NCBI GenBank assembly: GCA_004556395.1
Contig: SFHK01000040.1
Span: forward strand, 1-19,951
Direction: 5' to 3'
DNA from: Clostridiales bacterium
GTDB taxonomy: Bacteria; Bacillota; Clostridia; Christensenellales; Aristaeellaceae
Length of the DNA: 19,951 nucleotides
The notes below the pieces were generated by a model. The model worked only from the letters and a program-made list of their open reading frames with translations. It made no database searches and had not been told where the DNA came from. Shown here in pieces: positions 1 through 9,607 of the stretch (position 1 is its first letter; each line of letters starts with the position of its first letter). Both the position numbers and the translations under genes were made by a program.

Positions 1-199
1 AGGTAGGCAGCGCCGGGGTTCATAAGGAGACGGTAGGAAGCTGGGAGAAGCGCTTATTCTGAAACACGAAGGTTCGAGAGAACACGCTTTCAGGGGTTTT
101 CGGAGCCGGAGTAATCCGAAACGGAAACTGGCGCATTTTTCCGTGAAAGAAGAGTTTGCTGAGAAACGGCAGATTCATTTGCCGCAATCATCTGAATAG

Positions 200-400
200 A
201 GTCCATAAGGCCGCCGGGCAGGGAAGAAGAATTCCTACCCGGTGGCTGCTTTGTGCATGCTTGGTATGAGTGACAACGAAAAGGTGCAAGTCCACAACGC
301 GCTCGGCAGCAGGAAGCGTTACTTGAACGGCAAGAGCCTCTATCGTGAGGCGGAATCTGAAGAAAGCCGGATGTCGGCAAGATTGCTGCCTGCGGGTGCG
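200..400 (+). mobile_element. Group II intron fragment (5' domain I part), probable remnant
   Basis: No protein gene is evident in 1-445. From about 200 the sequence resembles the 5' structural RNA of bacterial group II introns: a long hairpin (210-218 with 238-246, plus inner GGAA/TTCC), then GAGTGACAAC and GGTGCAAGTCC at 268-293, then GAACGGCAAGAGCC and GTGAGGCGGAATCTGAAG at about 326-363, which match my memory of domain I in bacterial introns. No reverse transcriptase/maturase and no domain V-VI hairpin follow, because the ecfA1 promoter starts at about 452. The element is therefore a truncated copy, or an RNA that only resembles one. Bases 1-199 show nothing I can identify. The similarity is from memory and the ends are approximate. 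Confidence 0.45.
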
Positions 401-451
401 TGGGGAAGAACGGTTTTTTAGCGTGCCGTACGCCAAAAACTCATAATGCTA

Positions 452-460
452 TGCTATACT
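452..460 (+). promoter_or_regulatory. Extended -10 promoter of the ecf-truA operon
   Basis: TGCTATACT is a TGn extended -10 with a good hexamer (TATACT at 455-460). There is no convincing -35 element 17 bases upstream, as is common for extended -10 promoters. Transcription would start near 467, so an in-frame ATG at 446 could not be used. This supports the ATG at 494 as the ecfA1 start. Confidence 0.5.
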
Positions 461-493
461 TACATTGGATATTTATTGAAGGATGAATGGTGC

Positions 494-1342
494 ATGCCTG
501 AAAATGAATTTGTGATTCAGACGGAGAATCTGACCTATCGCTACGAGGGCGCGGACAGGGACGCGGTAAAGGGCGTGATTCTGTCGGTGCGGCGGGGCGA
601 GTTTCTGGCCGTGCTGGGACGCAACGGCAGCGGAAAGTCCACGCTGGGCAAGCTTCTGAACGCGCTGATCGCGCCGACGGAGGGCTCCGTGTGCGTGTGC
701 GGCATTCGTCCGGACACGGAGGACAACACGTTTCTGATTCGCCAGAAGTGCGGCATGGTGTTCCAGAACCCGGACAACCAGACCGTGGCGACGATCGTGG
801 AGGAGGACGTGGCGTTCGGGCCGGAAAATCTGGGCGTCGCGCCGGAGGAGATTCGCGCGCGCGTGGACTGGGCGCTGGAGAAGGTGGGCATGACGGCGTT
901 TCGCCGCACGGCGCCCAGCATGCTGTCCGGCGGGCAGAAGCAGCGCGTGGCCATTGCGGGCGTGATCGCCATGAAGCCGGAGATCATTGTGTTCGACGAA
1001 TCCACCAGCATGCTCGACCCGGCGGGGCGATTGGAGGTTATGGAAACCGCCAAAGCGCTGAACCGCGAAAACGGCGTGACCGTCGTGTGGATTACGCATT
1101 TTATGGACGAGGCGGCGCAGGCTTCGCGGCTGATCGTCGTGGACGACGGCGAAATTCGGCTGGACGGCGCGCCGCGGCAGGTGTTTTCGCGCGTGAAGGA
1201 AATTCAGTCTTACGGGCTGGAAGCGCCGGACATGACGGTGCTGGCGGCCATGCTGCGCGAGCGGGGGCTGAACGTATCCGGGGAAATTCTCACCGTTGAG
1301 GAAATGGAAGTGGAACTGTGCCGATTGAGGTCAAGCATCTGA
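494..1342 (+). CDS. ecfA1: ECF transporter ATPase A1 (EcfA1/CbiO1)
   Basis: One of the two ATPases that power an energy-coupling factor importer for vitamins or metal ions, acting at the inner face of the membrane with EcfA2, EcfT and a substrate-binding S protein. The 282-residue product has Walker A GRNGSGKST (42-50), Q-loop FQNPDNQ (Q91), signature LSGGQKQR (144-151), Walker B IIVFDE (164-169), D-loop SMLD (172-175) and switch His202. The FDESTSMLDP sequence is typical of EcfA1 rather than EcfA2. The start at 494 has GAAGGAT upstream and lies downstream of the predicted promoter; an in-frame ATG at 446 overlaps that promoter. The 3' end overlaps ecfA2 by 25 bases, which implies translational coupling. 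No S component is encoded nearby, so the module is probably shared by several S proteins encoded elsewhere (group II ECF). Confidence 0.95.
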   Translation: MPENEFVIQTENLTYRYEGADRDAVKGVILSVRRGEFLAVLGRNGSGKSTLGKLLNALIAPTEGSVCVCGIRPDTEDNTFLIRQKCGMVFQNPDNQTVATIVEEDVAFGPENLGVAPEEIRARVDWALEKVGMTAFRRTAPSMLSGGQKQRVAIAGVIAMKPEIIVFDESTSMLDPAGRLEVMETAKALNRENGVTVVWITHFMDEAAQASRLIVVDDGEIRLDGAPRQVFSRVKEIQSYGLEAPDMTVLAAMLRERGLNVSGEILTVEEMEVELCRLRSSI

Positions 1343-2175
1343 CGCATATTTACGCGCCGGGCACGCCGTTTGAGTCCCGCGCGGTGGACGACGTATCCTT
1401 TACCGTGAACGACGGCGACTTTGTCGGCCTGATCGGGCACACCGGCTCCGGAAAGAGCACGCTGATTCAGCATCTGAACGCGCTTCTCAAGCCGGCGGGC
1501 GGGCAGGTGCTCGTGGACGGAGAGGACATCCATCAGCCGGGGCGCAGTCTTTCCGCGCGTCTGAAGGTCGGGCTGGTGTTTCAGTATCCGGAATATCAGC
1601 TGTTTGAGGAGACCGTGCGCAAAGACGTGGGCTTCGGCCCGCGCAATCTGGGGCTTTCCGACGCGGAGGTCGATGCGCGCGTTTCCGAGGCGCTCCGGCG
1701 CGTGGGGCTTTCGGAGGGAGACTGGGAGAAGTCGCCGTTCGAATTGTCCGGCGGGCAGAAGCGGCGCGCAGCGATTGCGGGCGTGCTGGCGATGCGGCCG
1801 GAGTTTCTGGTGCTGGATGAGCCGGCGGCGGGTCTCGACCCGGCCGGGCGAAGCAGCATGCGCGCGCTGGTAAACAGCCTGCATGCCGACGGAACGACGG
1901 TGATCATGGTGTCGCACTCGATGGACGACGTGGCGACGCTGTGCAATCGGATTCTGGTGATGAACGGAGGGCGGCTGGAAATGGACGCCGCGCCGGCGGA
2001 GGTGTTCCGGCAGGGCGAACGGCTGCGCGCGATGCATCTGGATCTACCGGGCGCCGCGCGGCTGCGCGATAAGCTGAACGCGGACGGCTTTGACCTTCCG
2101 GCGGATGTGTTCACCGTGGAGCGCATTGCGGAGGAGCTTCTGAAACGCTTGAAGAAGGGAACAGAAACGTGCTGA
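1318..2175 (+). CDS. ecfA2: ECF transporter ATPase A2 (EcfA2/CbiO2)
   Basis: Second ATPase of the ECF module, expected to form an asymmetric heterodimer with EcfA1. The 285-residue product has Walker A GHTGSGKST (40-48), Q-loop FQYPEYQLFEET (Q89; this PEYQ form is characteristic of EcfA2), signature LSGGQKRR (143-150), Walker B FLVLDE (163-168), LDP at 173-175 and His200. It starts with GTG inside the ecfA1 coding region. The purine-rich stretch just upstream is only a moderate ribosome-binding site, so coupling to EcfA1 translation is likely. It ends 7 bases inside ecfT. The length and motif set are complete. Confidence 0.95.
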   Translation: MPIEVKHLTHIYAPGTPFESRAVDDVSFTVNDGDFVGLIGHTGSGKSTLIQHLNALLKPAGGQVLVDGEDIHQPGRSLSARLKVGLVFQYPEYQLFEETVRKDVGFGPRNLGLSDAEVDARVSEALRRVGLSEGDWEKSPFELSGGQKRRAAIAGVLAMRPEFLVLDEPAAGLDPAGRSSMRALVNSLHADGTTVIMVSHSMDDVATLCNRILVMNGGRLEMDAAPAEVFRQGERLRAMHLDLPGAARLRDKLNADGFDLPADVFTVERIAEELLKRLKKGTETC

Positions 2176-2978
2176 ACAACATTACGATCGGACAGTATTT
2201 TCCCGGCACGTCGCCGGTGCATTCGCTGGATCCGCGCACGAAGATTCTCGCGGTGGTGGCGTATATCGTCGTCATCTTCCTGTCGCAGGGCTTCGCGGGC
2301 TTTCTCGCGATTGCCGCGTTCACGCTGCTGTGCGCGTGGCTGTCTCGGATTCCGCTGCGCTTTCTGGTGCGGGGTCTGAAGCCCATCGCGATGATCATGG
2401 CGTTTACGTTTGTGCTGAACCTGTTCCTCGGCGGCAGCGGACGCGTGCTGTGGAGCTGGGGGCCGCTTACGATCACGGAGCAGGGCATCAGAAACGCGCT
2501 GTTTATGGCTGTGCGCCTGATTCTGCTGGTGACTGGCACGCAGCTTCTGACGCTGACCACCTCGCCCATATCGCTGACGGACGGCCTTGAGAGCCTGTTC
2601 AAGCCCTTCGCCCGCATCGGCTTTCCGGCGCACGAGCTGGCGATGATGATGTCCATCGCGCTGCGCTTCATTCCCACGCTCATCGAGGAAACGCAGAAGA
2701 TCACCTTCGCGCAGAAGGCACGCGGCGCGGACTTTGAAAGCGGGAACCTGATCAGGCGCGCGAAGGCGATGCTGCCGCTGCTGGTTCCGCTGTTCGTGAG
2801 CGCGTTTCGCCGCGCGGACGAGCTGGCGATGGCGATGGAAGCGCGCTGCTATCGCGGCGGCACGGGGCGCACGAAGATGAATCCGCTGCATTATCACCGG
2901 CGCGACCTGTACGCGGCGGGCGCGCTCGCGCTGCTGGCGGCGATTGTCGTGCTGCTGAACGCCGTCGGCGCGTTTTAA
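2169..2978 (+). CDS. ecfT: ECF transporter transmembrane subunit EcfT
   Basis: Membrane scaffold that links the EcfA1A2 motor to exchangeable S components. The 269-residue protein starts with GTG and has the typical N-terminal GQYFPGTSPVHSLDPRTK stretch, several hydrophobic segments (about 26-60, 70-90, 110-130, 245-267) and the cytoplasmic coupling helices with their two Ala-Arg motifs: ARG at 184-186 (QKARGADF) and ARC at 225-227 (MEARCYRGG). The second motif is more often ARG or ARS; the Arg that contacts the ATPase groove is retained. It overlaps the ecfA2 stop codon by 7 bases and is followed 12 bases later by truA, the usual Firmicutes order. Confidence 0.95.
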   Translation: MLNNITIGQYFPGTSPVHSLDPRTKILAVVAYIVVIFLSQGFAGFLAIAAFTLLCAWLSRIPLRFLVRGLKPIAMIMAFTFVLNLFLGGSGRVLWSWGPLTITEQGIRNALFMAVRLILLVTGTQLLTLTTSPISLTDGLESLFKPFARIGFPAHELAMMMSIALRFIPTLIEETQKITFAQKARGADFESGNLIRRAKAMLPLLVPLFVSAFRRADELAMAMEARCYRGGTGRTKMNPLHYHRRDLYAAGALALLAAIVVLLNAVGAF

Positions 2979-2990
2979 GGGGGCGGGAGC

Positions 2991-3758
2991 ATGCGGCGCA
3001 TTCGAATGATTATCGAATACGACGGCACGAACTACAGCGGCTGGCAAAGGCAGCTCAACGCGCCCAGCGTGCAGGAGACGGTGGAAAACGCGCTGCGCCG
3101 GCTGACGGGCGAGCGCGAGCTGTTCATCGTGGGCGCGAGCCGCACGGACGCGGGCGTGCATGCCGCCGGGCAGAACGCGCATTTTGACACGGAATGCCGC
3201 GTTCCGGCCGACAAGTTCGCCTTCGCGCTCAATACCATGCTGCCGCCGGATGTGCGCGTGCGCGCGTCCATGCCCGCGGCGGAGGATTTCCATGCCCGCT
3301 TTTCGGCGAAGGGCAAGGAATACCGGTATCTGTTTTACAATTCGCCGCACGCCAGCGCCATGTACCGCAGCCTGACGGCGCATGTGATGTACCCGCTGGA
3401 CGCGGAAAAGATGGACAGGGAAGCGCGGCTGGCGCTGGGATGGCACGATTTCGCGCCGTTCGCCGCCAGCGGCTCGGTTGTAAAGGACACGGTCCGCGAG
3501 ATCGACGACATGCGCGTCGAGCGCCGGGGCGACTTCGTGGAGATGCGCGTGCATGGAAATGGCTTCCTATATAATATGGTACGCATTCTCGCCGGAACGC
3601 TGATCGGTGTGGGCTCAGGCAAGCTGGCCGAGGGCGCGATCACGCGGGCGCTGGAAAGCGGCTCGAGGCTGGACTTGGGCGTGACCGCGCCGCCGCAGGG
3701 GCTGACGCTGATGCGCGTGGACTACGACGCGGACGGGGAAGGAGCGCATAAGGAATGA
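2991..3758 (+). CDS. truA: tRNA pseudouridine(38-40) synthase TruA
   Basis: Isomerises uridine to pseudouridine at positions 38-40 of the tRNA anticodon arm. The 255-residue product has the family N-terminus (IEYDGTNYSGWQRQ, 8-21), the catalytic motif GASRTDAGVHA with nucleophile Asp53, the KGKEYRYLFYN segment near 105-115, and the C-terminal GNGFLYNMVRILAGTLIGVG block. The length is normal. The ribosome-binding site GGGGGCGGGAG directly precedes the ATG. It follows ecfT by 12 bases. In many Firmicutes rplM-rpsI come next; here a YbaK-type gene follows with a 4-base ATGA overlap. Confidence 0.97.
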   Translation: MRRIRMIIEYDGTNYSGWQRQLNAPSVQETVENALRRLTGERELFIVGASRTDAGVHAAGQNAHFDTECRVPADKFAFALNTMLPPDVRVRASMPAAEDFHARFSAKGKEYRYLFYNSPHASAMYRSLTAHVMYPLDAEKMDREARLALGWHDFAPFAASGSVVKDTVREIDDMRVERRGDFVEMRVHGNGFLYNMVRILAGTLIGVGSGKLAEGAITRALESGSRLDLGVTAPPQGLTLMRVDYDADGEGAHKE

Positions 3759-4228
3759 CGACGACGAACGTCATGCGGATTCTGACAAAGGCGGGCATTC
3801 CCTTCACGCACGCCGAATACGAGGTGGACGAGAGCGACCTGAGCGGCGCGCACGCGGCGGCGGCCATGGGGCTGCCCGTGGAGCGCGTGTTCAAGACGCT
3901 GGTAGCGAAGGGTGACAAAAACGGGCTGAACGTGTTCGTGATTCCCGTGGCCGAGGAGCTGGATCTCAAAAAGTGTGCGGCGGTCTCCGGCAACAAGAGC
4001 ATGGAGATGATTCACGTGCGCGAGCTTCTGCCCGCCACGGGCTACATTCGCGGCGGCTGCTCGCCCATCGGCATGAAAAAGAAGTACCCCACGTTCGTGG
4101 ACGAAACCGCGATGCTGTTTGACGCCGTGGCCGTCAGCGCGGGGCAGAGGGGCGTTCAGGTGATGCTGAACCCGGACGATCTTCTGAAGGCCGCGCAGGC
4201 GAAGTACGAATCGCTGACGCGGGACTGA
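3755..4228 (+). CDS. ybaK: Cys-tRNA(Pro)/Cys-tRNA(Cys) deacylase, YbaK/EbsC family
   Basis: Hydrolyses Cys mischarged onto tRNA(Pro) by prolyl-tRNA synthetase. The 157-residue single-domain protein shows the YbaK pattern: GLPVERVFKTLV with the conserved Lys47 (equivalent to Lys46 of the E. coli enzyme), the central VIPVAEELDLKK stretch, and the substrate-loop motif GYIRGGCSPIGMKKKYP around 96-112. The length is normal for the family. It starts at the ATG that overlaps the truA stop (ATGA), so it is translationally coupled to another tRNA-maintenance gene. No clear terminator follows; the next gene has its own promoter. A second member of the same fold superfamily lies at 13447-13929. Confidence 0.93.
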   Translation: MTTTNVMRILTKAGIPFTHAEYEVDESDLSGAHAAAAMGLPVERVFKTLVAKGDKNGLNVFVIPVAEELDLKKCAAVSGNKSMEMIHVRELLPATGYIRGGCSPIGMKKKYPTFVDETAMLFDAVAVSAGQRGVQVMLNPDDLLKAAQAKYESLTRD

Positions 4229-4237
4229 CGGCGGGGC

Positions 4238-4266
4238 TTTTCAAACGCGCGTCTTCGTGGTATAAT
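4238..4266 (+). promoter_or_regulatory. Promoter of the phosphoribosyltransferase gene
   Basis: A perfect TATAAT lies at 4261-4266, with TTTTCA at 4238-4243 as a 4/6 match to the -35 consensus at 17-base spacing. Transcription would start near 4273, so the in-frame ATG at 4265 (inside the -10) cannot be the start codon. The gene must begin at 4307. Confidence 0.7.
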
Positions 4267-4306
4267 GGAAAAACGTGAGAAATCTCAAAAACGGGGTGTT
4301 ATTCAT

Positions 4307-4864
4307 ATGAAGGAATTCTACGAAATCCATGTGGCGGGCCTTACGCGGCAGCTGCCCATCTGCCCGCTGAACGACAAGCTGTCCATCGCCGGCTTCGTCA
4401 TCTTCGGCGATCCCGACCTCACCTGCGCCTGCGCGCGCGACCTTTTGAAAATCGCGCCCGCGCACGACGTGATCATCACCGCCGAGAGCAAGGGCATTCC
4501 GCTGGCGCACGAGATGGCGCGGCAGGCGGGCGAGCACCGCTATCTGCTGGCGCGCAAGGCGACGAAGCTGTACATGAAGAACGTGTTCGGCGTGGAGGTC
4601 GACTCCATCACCACCGACCACCGGCAGCACCTGTATCTGGACGGCGCGGACGCGGAATTTATGCGCGGCAGGAACGTGCTGATCGTGGACGACGTGATTT
4701 CCACCGGAGAATCGCTGAAGGCGCTGGAAAAGCTGGTCACCGAGGCGGGCGGCAACATCGTGGGACGCATGGCCATTCTGGCCGAGGGCGACGCGTGCGA
4801 GCGCAAGGACATTCAGTTCCTTCAGAAGCTGCCGCTGTTCCATCCGGACGGAACCGAAATCTGA
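4307..4864 (+). CDS. Adenine phosphoribosyltransferase-like protein
   Basis: Type I phosphoribosyltransferase of 185 residues, probably a purine-salvage enzyme that joins a base to PRPP in the cytoplasm. The PRPP-binding motif VLIVDDVISTGES lies at 124-136. The region VIITAESKGIPLAHEMAR (about 62-79), the following YLLARKATKLYM, and SITTDHRQHLYLDG resemble the clostridial adenine-PRTase branch more than xanthine or hypoxanthine enzymes. The base specificity is inferred from general resemblance, so no symbol is given. The start at 4307 has CGGGGTG about 9 bases upstream and lies downstream of the TATAAT box. It is a single-gene unit closed by a strong terminator. Confidence 0.85.
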   Translation: MKEFYEIHVAGLTRQLPICPLNDKLSIAGFVIFGDPDLTCACARDLLKIAPAHDVIITAESKGIPLAHEMARQAGEHRYLLARKATKLYMKNVFGVEVDSITTDHRQHLYLDGADAEFMRGRNVLIVDDVISTGESLKALEKLVTEAGGNIVGRMAILAEGDACERKDIQFLQKLPLFHPDGTEI

Positions 4865-4880
4865 GAAAAATTTGCATTCG

Positions 4881-4922
4881 ATGCGCCGTTTTACGCAGAA
4901 ATGTGTGAAACGGCGCATTTTG
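4881..4922 (+). terminator. Rho-independent terminator after the phosphoribosyltransferase
   Basis: A 17-bp stem (4881-4897 with 4902-4918, including two G-T pairs) is closed by a GAAA tetraloop at 4898-4901 and followed by a TTTT tract. This is an unusually long, perfectly closed hairpin. It separates the phosphoribosyltransferase from the pyrophosphatase promoter. Confidence 0.85.
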
Positions 4923-4997
4923 TCAAATTCTTAGCGGTTTCTATATGTCATTTAGCATTTACTTAACTTGAATCAATGCGACCAAATTCGACGGGCA

Positions 4998-5006
4998 TGT
5001 TATGAT
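4998..5006 (+). promoter_or_regulatory. Extended -10 promoter of hppA
   Basis: TGTTATGAT is a TGn extended -10 (TATGAT at 5001-5006). The best TTGAAT (4968-4973) is 27 bases upstream and too far away to serve as -35. The predicted transcript starts near 5012 and gives a leader of about 50 bases ending in an AGGAGG ribosome-binding site at 5051-5056. Confidence 0.45.
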
Positions 5007-5063
5007 TAACGCAATGCGTTTACCGAAGATGGGGAATGCAGGAAGAAAGAAGGAGGCTTGCAT

Positions 5064-7208
<2,145 letters not shown>

Positions 7209-7240
7209 CACAGCCCGCGGGAGGATTCCCACATAGCGAA

Positions 7241-7273
7241 ACAGTCCGATGGCTCTGCCGTCGGGCTGTTTTT
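7241..7273 (+). terminator. Rho-independent terminator after hppA
   Basis: A 13-bp stem (7241-7253 with 7257-7269, two G-T pairs) with a TCT loop, followed by TTTTT at 7269-7273. It closes the single-gene pyrophosphatase transcript. Confidence 0.85.
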
Positions 7274-7343
7274 CCATTCGCGCGGGCGGAAGAATATTGC
7301 ATGAACTCAATCTGTTTGCGTGCGCAACTTTACGAATTTGCGC

Positions 7344-7349
7344 TATAAT
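7344..7349 (+). promoter_or_regulatory. -10 box upstream of mnmM
   Basis: A perfect TATAAT. The -35 region is weak: TGCGCA lies at 17-base spacing, and TTGCGT is 21 bases away. Transcription would begin near 7356, inside the upstream part of the long open frame, which favours the ATG at 7408. Confidence 0.5.
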
Positions 7350-7407
7350 TCAAGGGTGCAAATCTGGCCGTCACAGGTTTCGGGGCGGCTGTGGAAGGGA
7401 AGCGTTT

Positions 7408-7971
7408 ATGGCCGATTTTGGAAGCGCGCGAAAATGGGCGCGGGCACTGATCGAGGCGACCGTCGGCGCCGGCGCGCGGATTGTGGACGGCACGATGGGC
7501 AACGGGTACGATACCGAATGGCTGGCGGGGCTGGCGGGGAAGGACGGGCACGTGTTCGGCTTTGACATTCAGCCCGAGGCGGTGGAGCGCACGCGCACGC
7601 GGCTGGAAGCCGCCGGGCTTCTGGAGCGCGCCACGCTGATCTGCGATGGGCACCAGAAGCTGGCGGAATACGTGAAGGAGCCGCTGGATGCGGCGGTATT
7701 CAACCTTGGCTGGCTGCCCGGCAGTCCGCACGCGTGCACGACGCAGGTAGATACCACGCTTCAGGCGGCGGAAGCGGCGCTTTCGCTTTTGAAGCCCGGC
7801 GGCGTTCTGACCATCTGCGTGTACCCGGGTCACGAGGAGGGCACGCGGGAGCGCGGCGCGCTGCTTCAATGGGCGGGCGCGCTGGACGACGGCGTGTACG
7901 ACGCGATGGCGCAGGAATACCTGAACATCCGCAAAAAACCGCCGCTTCTGATCGCGGTCACAAAGCGATAG
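7408..7971 (+). CDS. mnmM: tRNA wobble-uridine methyltransferase MnmM (YtqB family)
   Basis: Class I SAM-dependent methyltransferase of 187 residues, belonging to the family once annotated as rRNA methylase. The B. subtilis homologue YtqB/MnmM methylates nm5(s2)U34 to mnm5(s2)U in tRNA. The sequence shows SAM motif I VDGTMGNGYDT (26-36), the acidic loop FGFDIQ (50-55), motif IV FNLGWLPGS (98-106), and the downstream PGGVLTICVYPGHEEG stretch with its typical PGH. The start at 7408 follows GGAAGGGA by 7 bases; in-frame codons further upstream overlap the promoter. It stands alone between hppA and the decarboxylase cluster, with no clear terminator after it, so some readthrough into 8110 is possible. 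Confidence 0.88.
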   Translation: MADFGSARKWARALIEATVGAGARIVDGTMGNGYDTEWLAGLAGKDGHVFGFDIQPEAVERTRTRLEAAGLLERATLICDGHQKLAEYVKEPLDAAVFNLGWLPGSPHACTTQVDTTLQAAEAALSLLKPGGVLTICVYPGHEEGTRERGALLQWAGALDDGVYDAMAQEYLNIRKKPPLLIAVTKR

Positions 7972-8109
7972 GGGGAAAGATTCCGCTAAGACGAAAAAGC
8001 ATATGGAAACTTAACAGCCACGCAGGCAGGAAAAAGGAATTTGTTGTCGTAATTTGAATTTGGATTCGATTGGAATTATTGCTCCAACAGGAGATATGGA
8101 GGGATAAAA

Positions 8110-9585
8110 ATGAGTGTGGAACGCAATTTGCCCATCATTCGTGAGCGCAAGCAGACGATTCTCGCCGGCGACGCGGCTCTCATCGCCGAGCAGAAGAAGG
8201 CCGGCAAGCTGACCGCTCGCGAGCGCGTGGCCTGCCTGCTCGATCAGGCGAGCTTTGTGGAGCTGGACGCGCTGAACGCGGACGCGGGCGTCGTGACCGG
8301 CTACGGCACGATCGACGGAAACCCCGTCTACGTCTATGCGCAGGATTTCACCGTGGGCGGCGGCGCGGTCGGCGAGAAGCACGCGCGCAAGGTTCTCAAG
8401 GTGATGGATATGGCGGAGAAGACCGGCGCGCCCATTGTGGCAATGCTCGATTCCGCCGGAGCGAAGCTGGATGAAGGCGTTCAGGCGCTGAATGCCTACG
8501 CGATGATCGCCGCCAAGGCGACGGAGCTGTCCGGCGTCGTGCCCCAGGTTGCGCTGATCCTCGGCCCCTGCGGCGGCACCGCCTCCGTGATCGCGCAGAT
8601 TGCGGACGTGACCGTGCAGAGCAAGAACGGTCAGCTGTTCGTGAACGGCCCGCTGGTCGTTTCCGCGGCCACCGGCAAGAAGGTAGACATGAAGGAAATC
8701 GCGGGCAGCGAAGCCAGCCACAAGTCCGGCGCGGCGATGCTCGTGACCGAAACCGACGAGGAAGCCGCCGCCATGGCGCGCAAGCTCATCGGCATGCTGC
8801 CCGTCAACAACATGGACGAGGCCGTTTATCCCGAGACGGACGACCTGAACCGTGAAATTCCGCAGTTCAACGCCATCGACACCGTGGACGACATACGCGA
8901 CGTCATCGCGGCCGTGGTCGACAACGGCGATTACATCGAGCTGTATTCCGAGTTCGCGCCCTCCATGGTCACAGCGCTTGGCAAAATCGGCGGCCGCACC
9001 GTGTGCTTTATCGCCAACCAGCCCAATAAGGACGAGGGCCGCCTGACCGTGTACGGCTGCAAGAAGGCCGCGCGTCTCGCTTCCTTCGCCGACGTGTTCT
9101 CCATCCCGGTCGTCACGTTCGTGGACTCCCTGGGCATGAAGATCAGCGGCGCGCCGCAGGGCGAGCTGGCTCGCGCCGGCGCGTCCCTCCTGTACGCGCT
9201 GAGCGAGAATTCCGCGCCCCGCGTGGCTGTGATCACCGGTCAGGCCATCGGCATGGGCTACGCCTCCATGGCTTCCCGCGCCGTCGCCGACATGGTGTAC
9301 GCGTGGCCGGGCACCGTGATCAGCGCCGTTTCCGCGCCGATCGCCGCGCAGCTTCTGTATGCCGACCAGATGGACGGCGCCGACGATCCCATCGCCCGCC
9401 GCGCCGAGCTCGAGCAGAAGTATTCCGATGACGTGGCCGACGGCGTGAACGCCGCGAAGCTGGGCTACGTGGACGACGTGATCGAGCCCGCCGTGACTCG
9501 CCAGATGATCGCGTCCGCGCTGGAAATGCTGGCCGGAAAGCGCGAAGCGAAGATCGCCAAGAAGCATGGCAATCTGCCGCTGTAA
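8110..9585 (+). CDS. Acyl-CoA carboxyltransferase subunit (MmdA / transcarboxylase 12S family), divergent
   Basis: Carboxyltransferase expected to move CO2 between an acyl-CoA and the biotin of the carrier encoded at 10001. The 491-residue product has both crotonase-like halves: the N-terminal LTARERVACLLDQASFVELD and GVVTGYGTIDG region, and the C-terminal FIANQPNKDEGRLTVYG and GYVDDVIEPAVTRQMI region. Against MmdA/PccB patterns, the conserved DSGGAR is DSAGAK (114-119), the first oxyanion region GPCAGGA is GPCGGTA (152-158), and the second AYGGAY is AIGMGY (379-384). The short segment after LD that is usual in MmdA is also missing. It heads a five-gene operon, with GGAGGG 6 bases before the ATG. 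I see no clear promoter in 7972-8109. The acyl-CoA substrate is unknown; methylmalonyl/propionyl-CoA is the family default. Confidence 0.85.
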   Translation: MSVERNLPIIRERKQTILAGDAALIAEQKKAGKLTARERVACLLDQASFVELDALNADAGVVTGYGTIDGNPVYVYAQDFTVGGGAVGEKHARKVLKVMDMAEKTGAPIVAMLDSAGAKLDEGVQALNAYAMIAAKATELSGVVPQVALILGPCGGTASVIAQIADVTVQSKNGQLFVNGPLVVSAATGKKVDMKEIAGSEASHKSGAAMLVTETDEEAAAMARKLIGMLPVNNMDEAVYPETDDLNREIPQFNAIDTVDDIRDVIAAVVDNGDYIELYSEFAPSMVTALGKIGGRTVCFIANQPNKDEGRLTVYGCKKAARLASFADVFSIPVVTFVDSLGMKISGAPQGELARAGASLLYALSENSAPRVAVITGQAIGMGYASMASRAVADMVYAWPGTVISAVSAPIAAQLLYADQMDGADDPIARRAELEQKYSDDVADGVNAAKLGYVDDVIEPAVTRQMIASALEMLAGKREAKIAKKHGNLPL

Positions 9586-9607
9586 GGCTTGAAGGGAGAT
9601 TGAAACG

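Noticed and set aside
210..300. Cobalamin or other riboswitch upstream of the ecf operon
   Set aside because: An ECF operon invited this idea, but no B12 box or other riboswitch core was found, the stretch matches intron-like motifs better, and it lies upstream of the predicted transcription start.
1596..3554. A 652-codon open frame on the minus strand opposite ecfA2, ecfT and truA
   Set aside because: The plus strand there encodes three well-recognised overlapping genes; the minus frame gives an Arg/His/Ala-rich sequence without motifs, a usual by-product of GC-rich codon bias.
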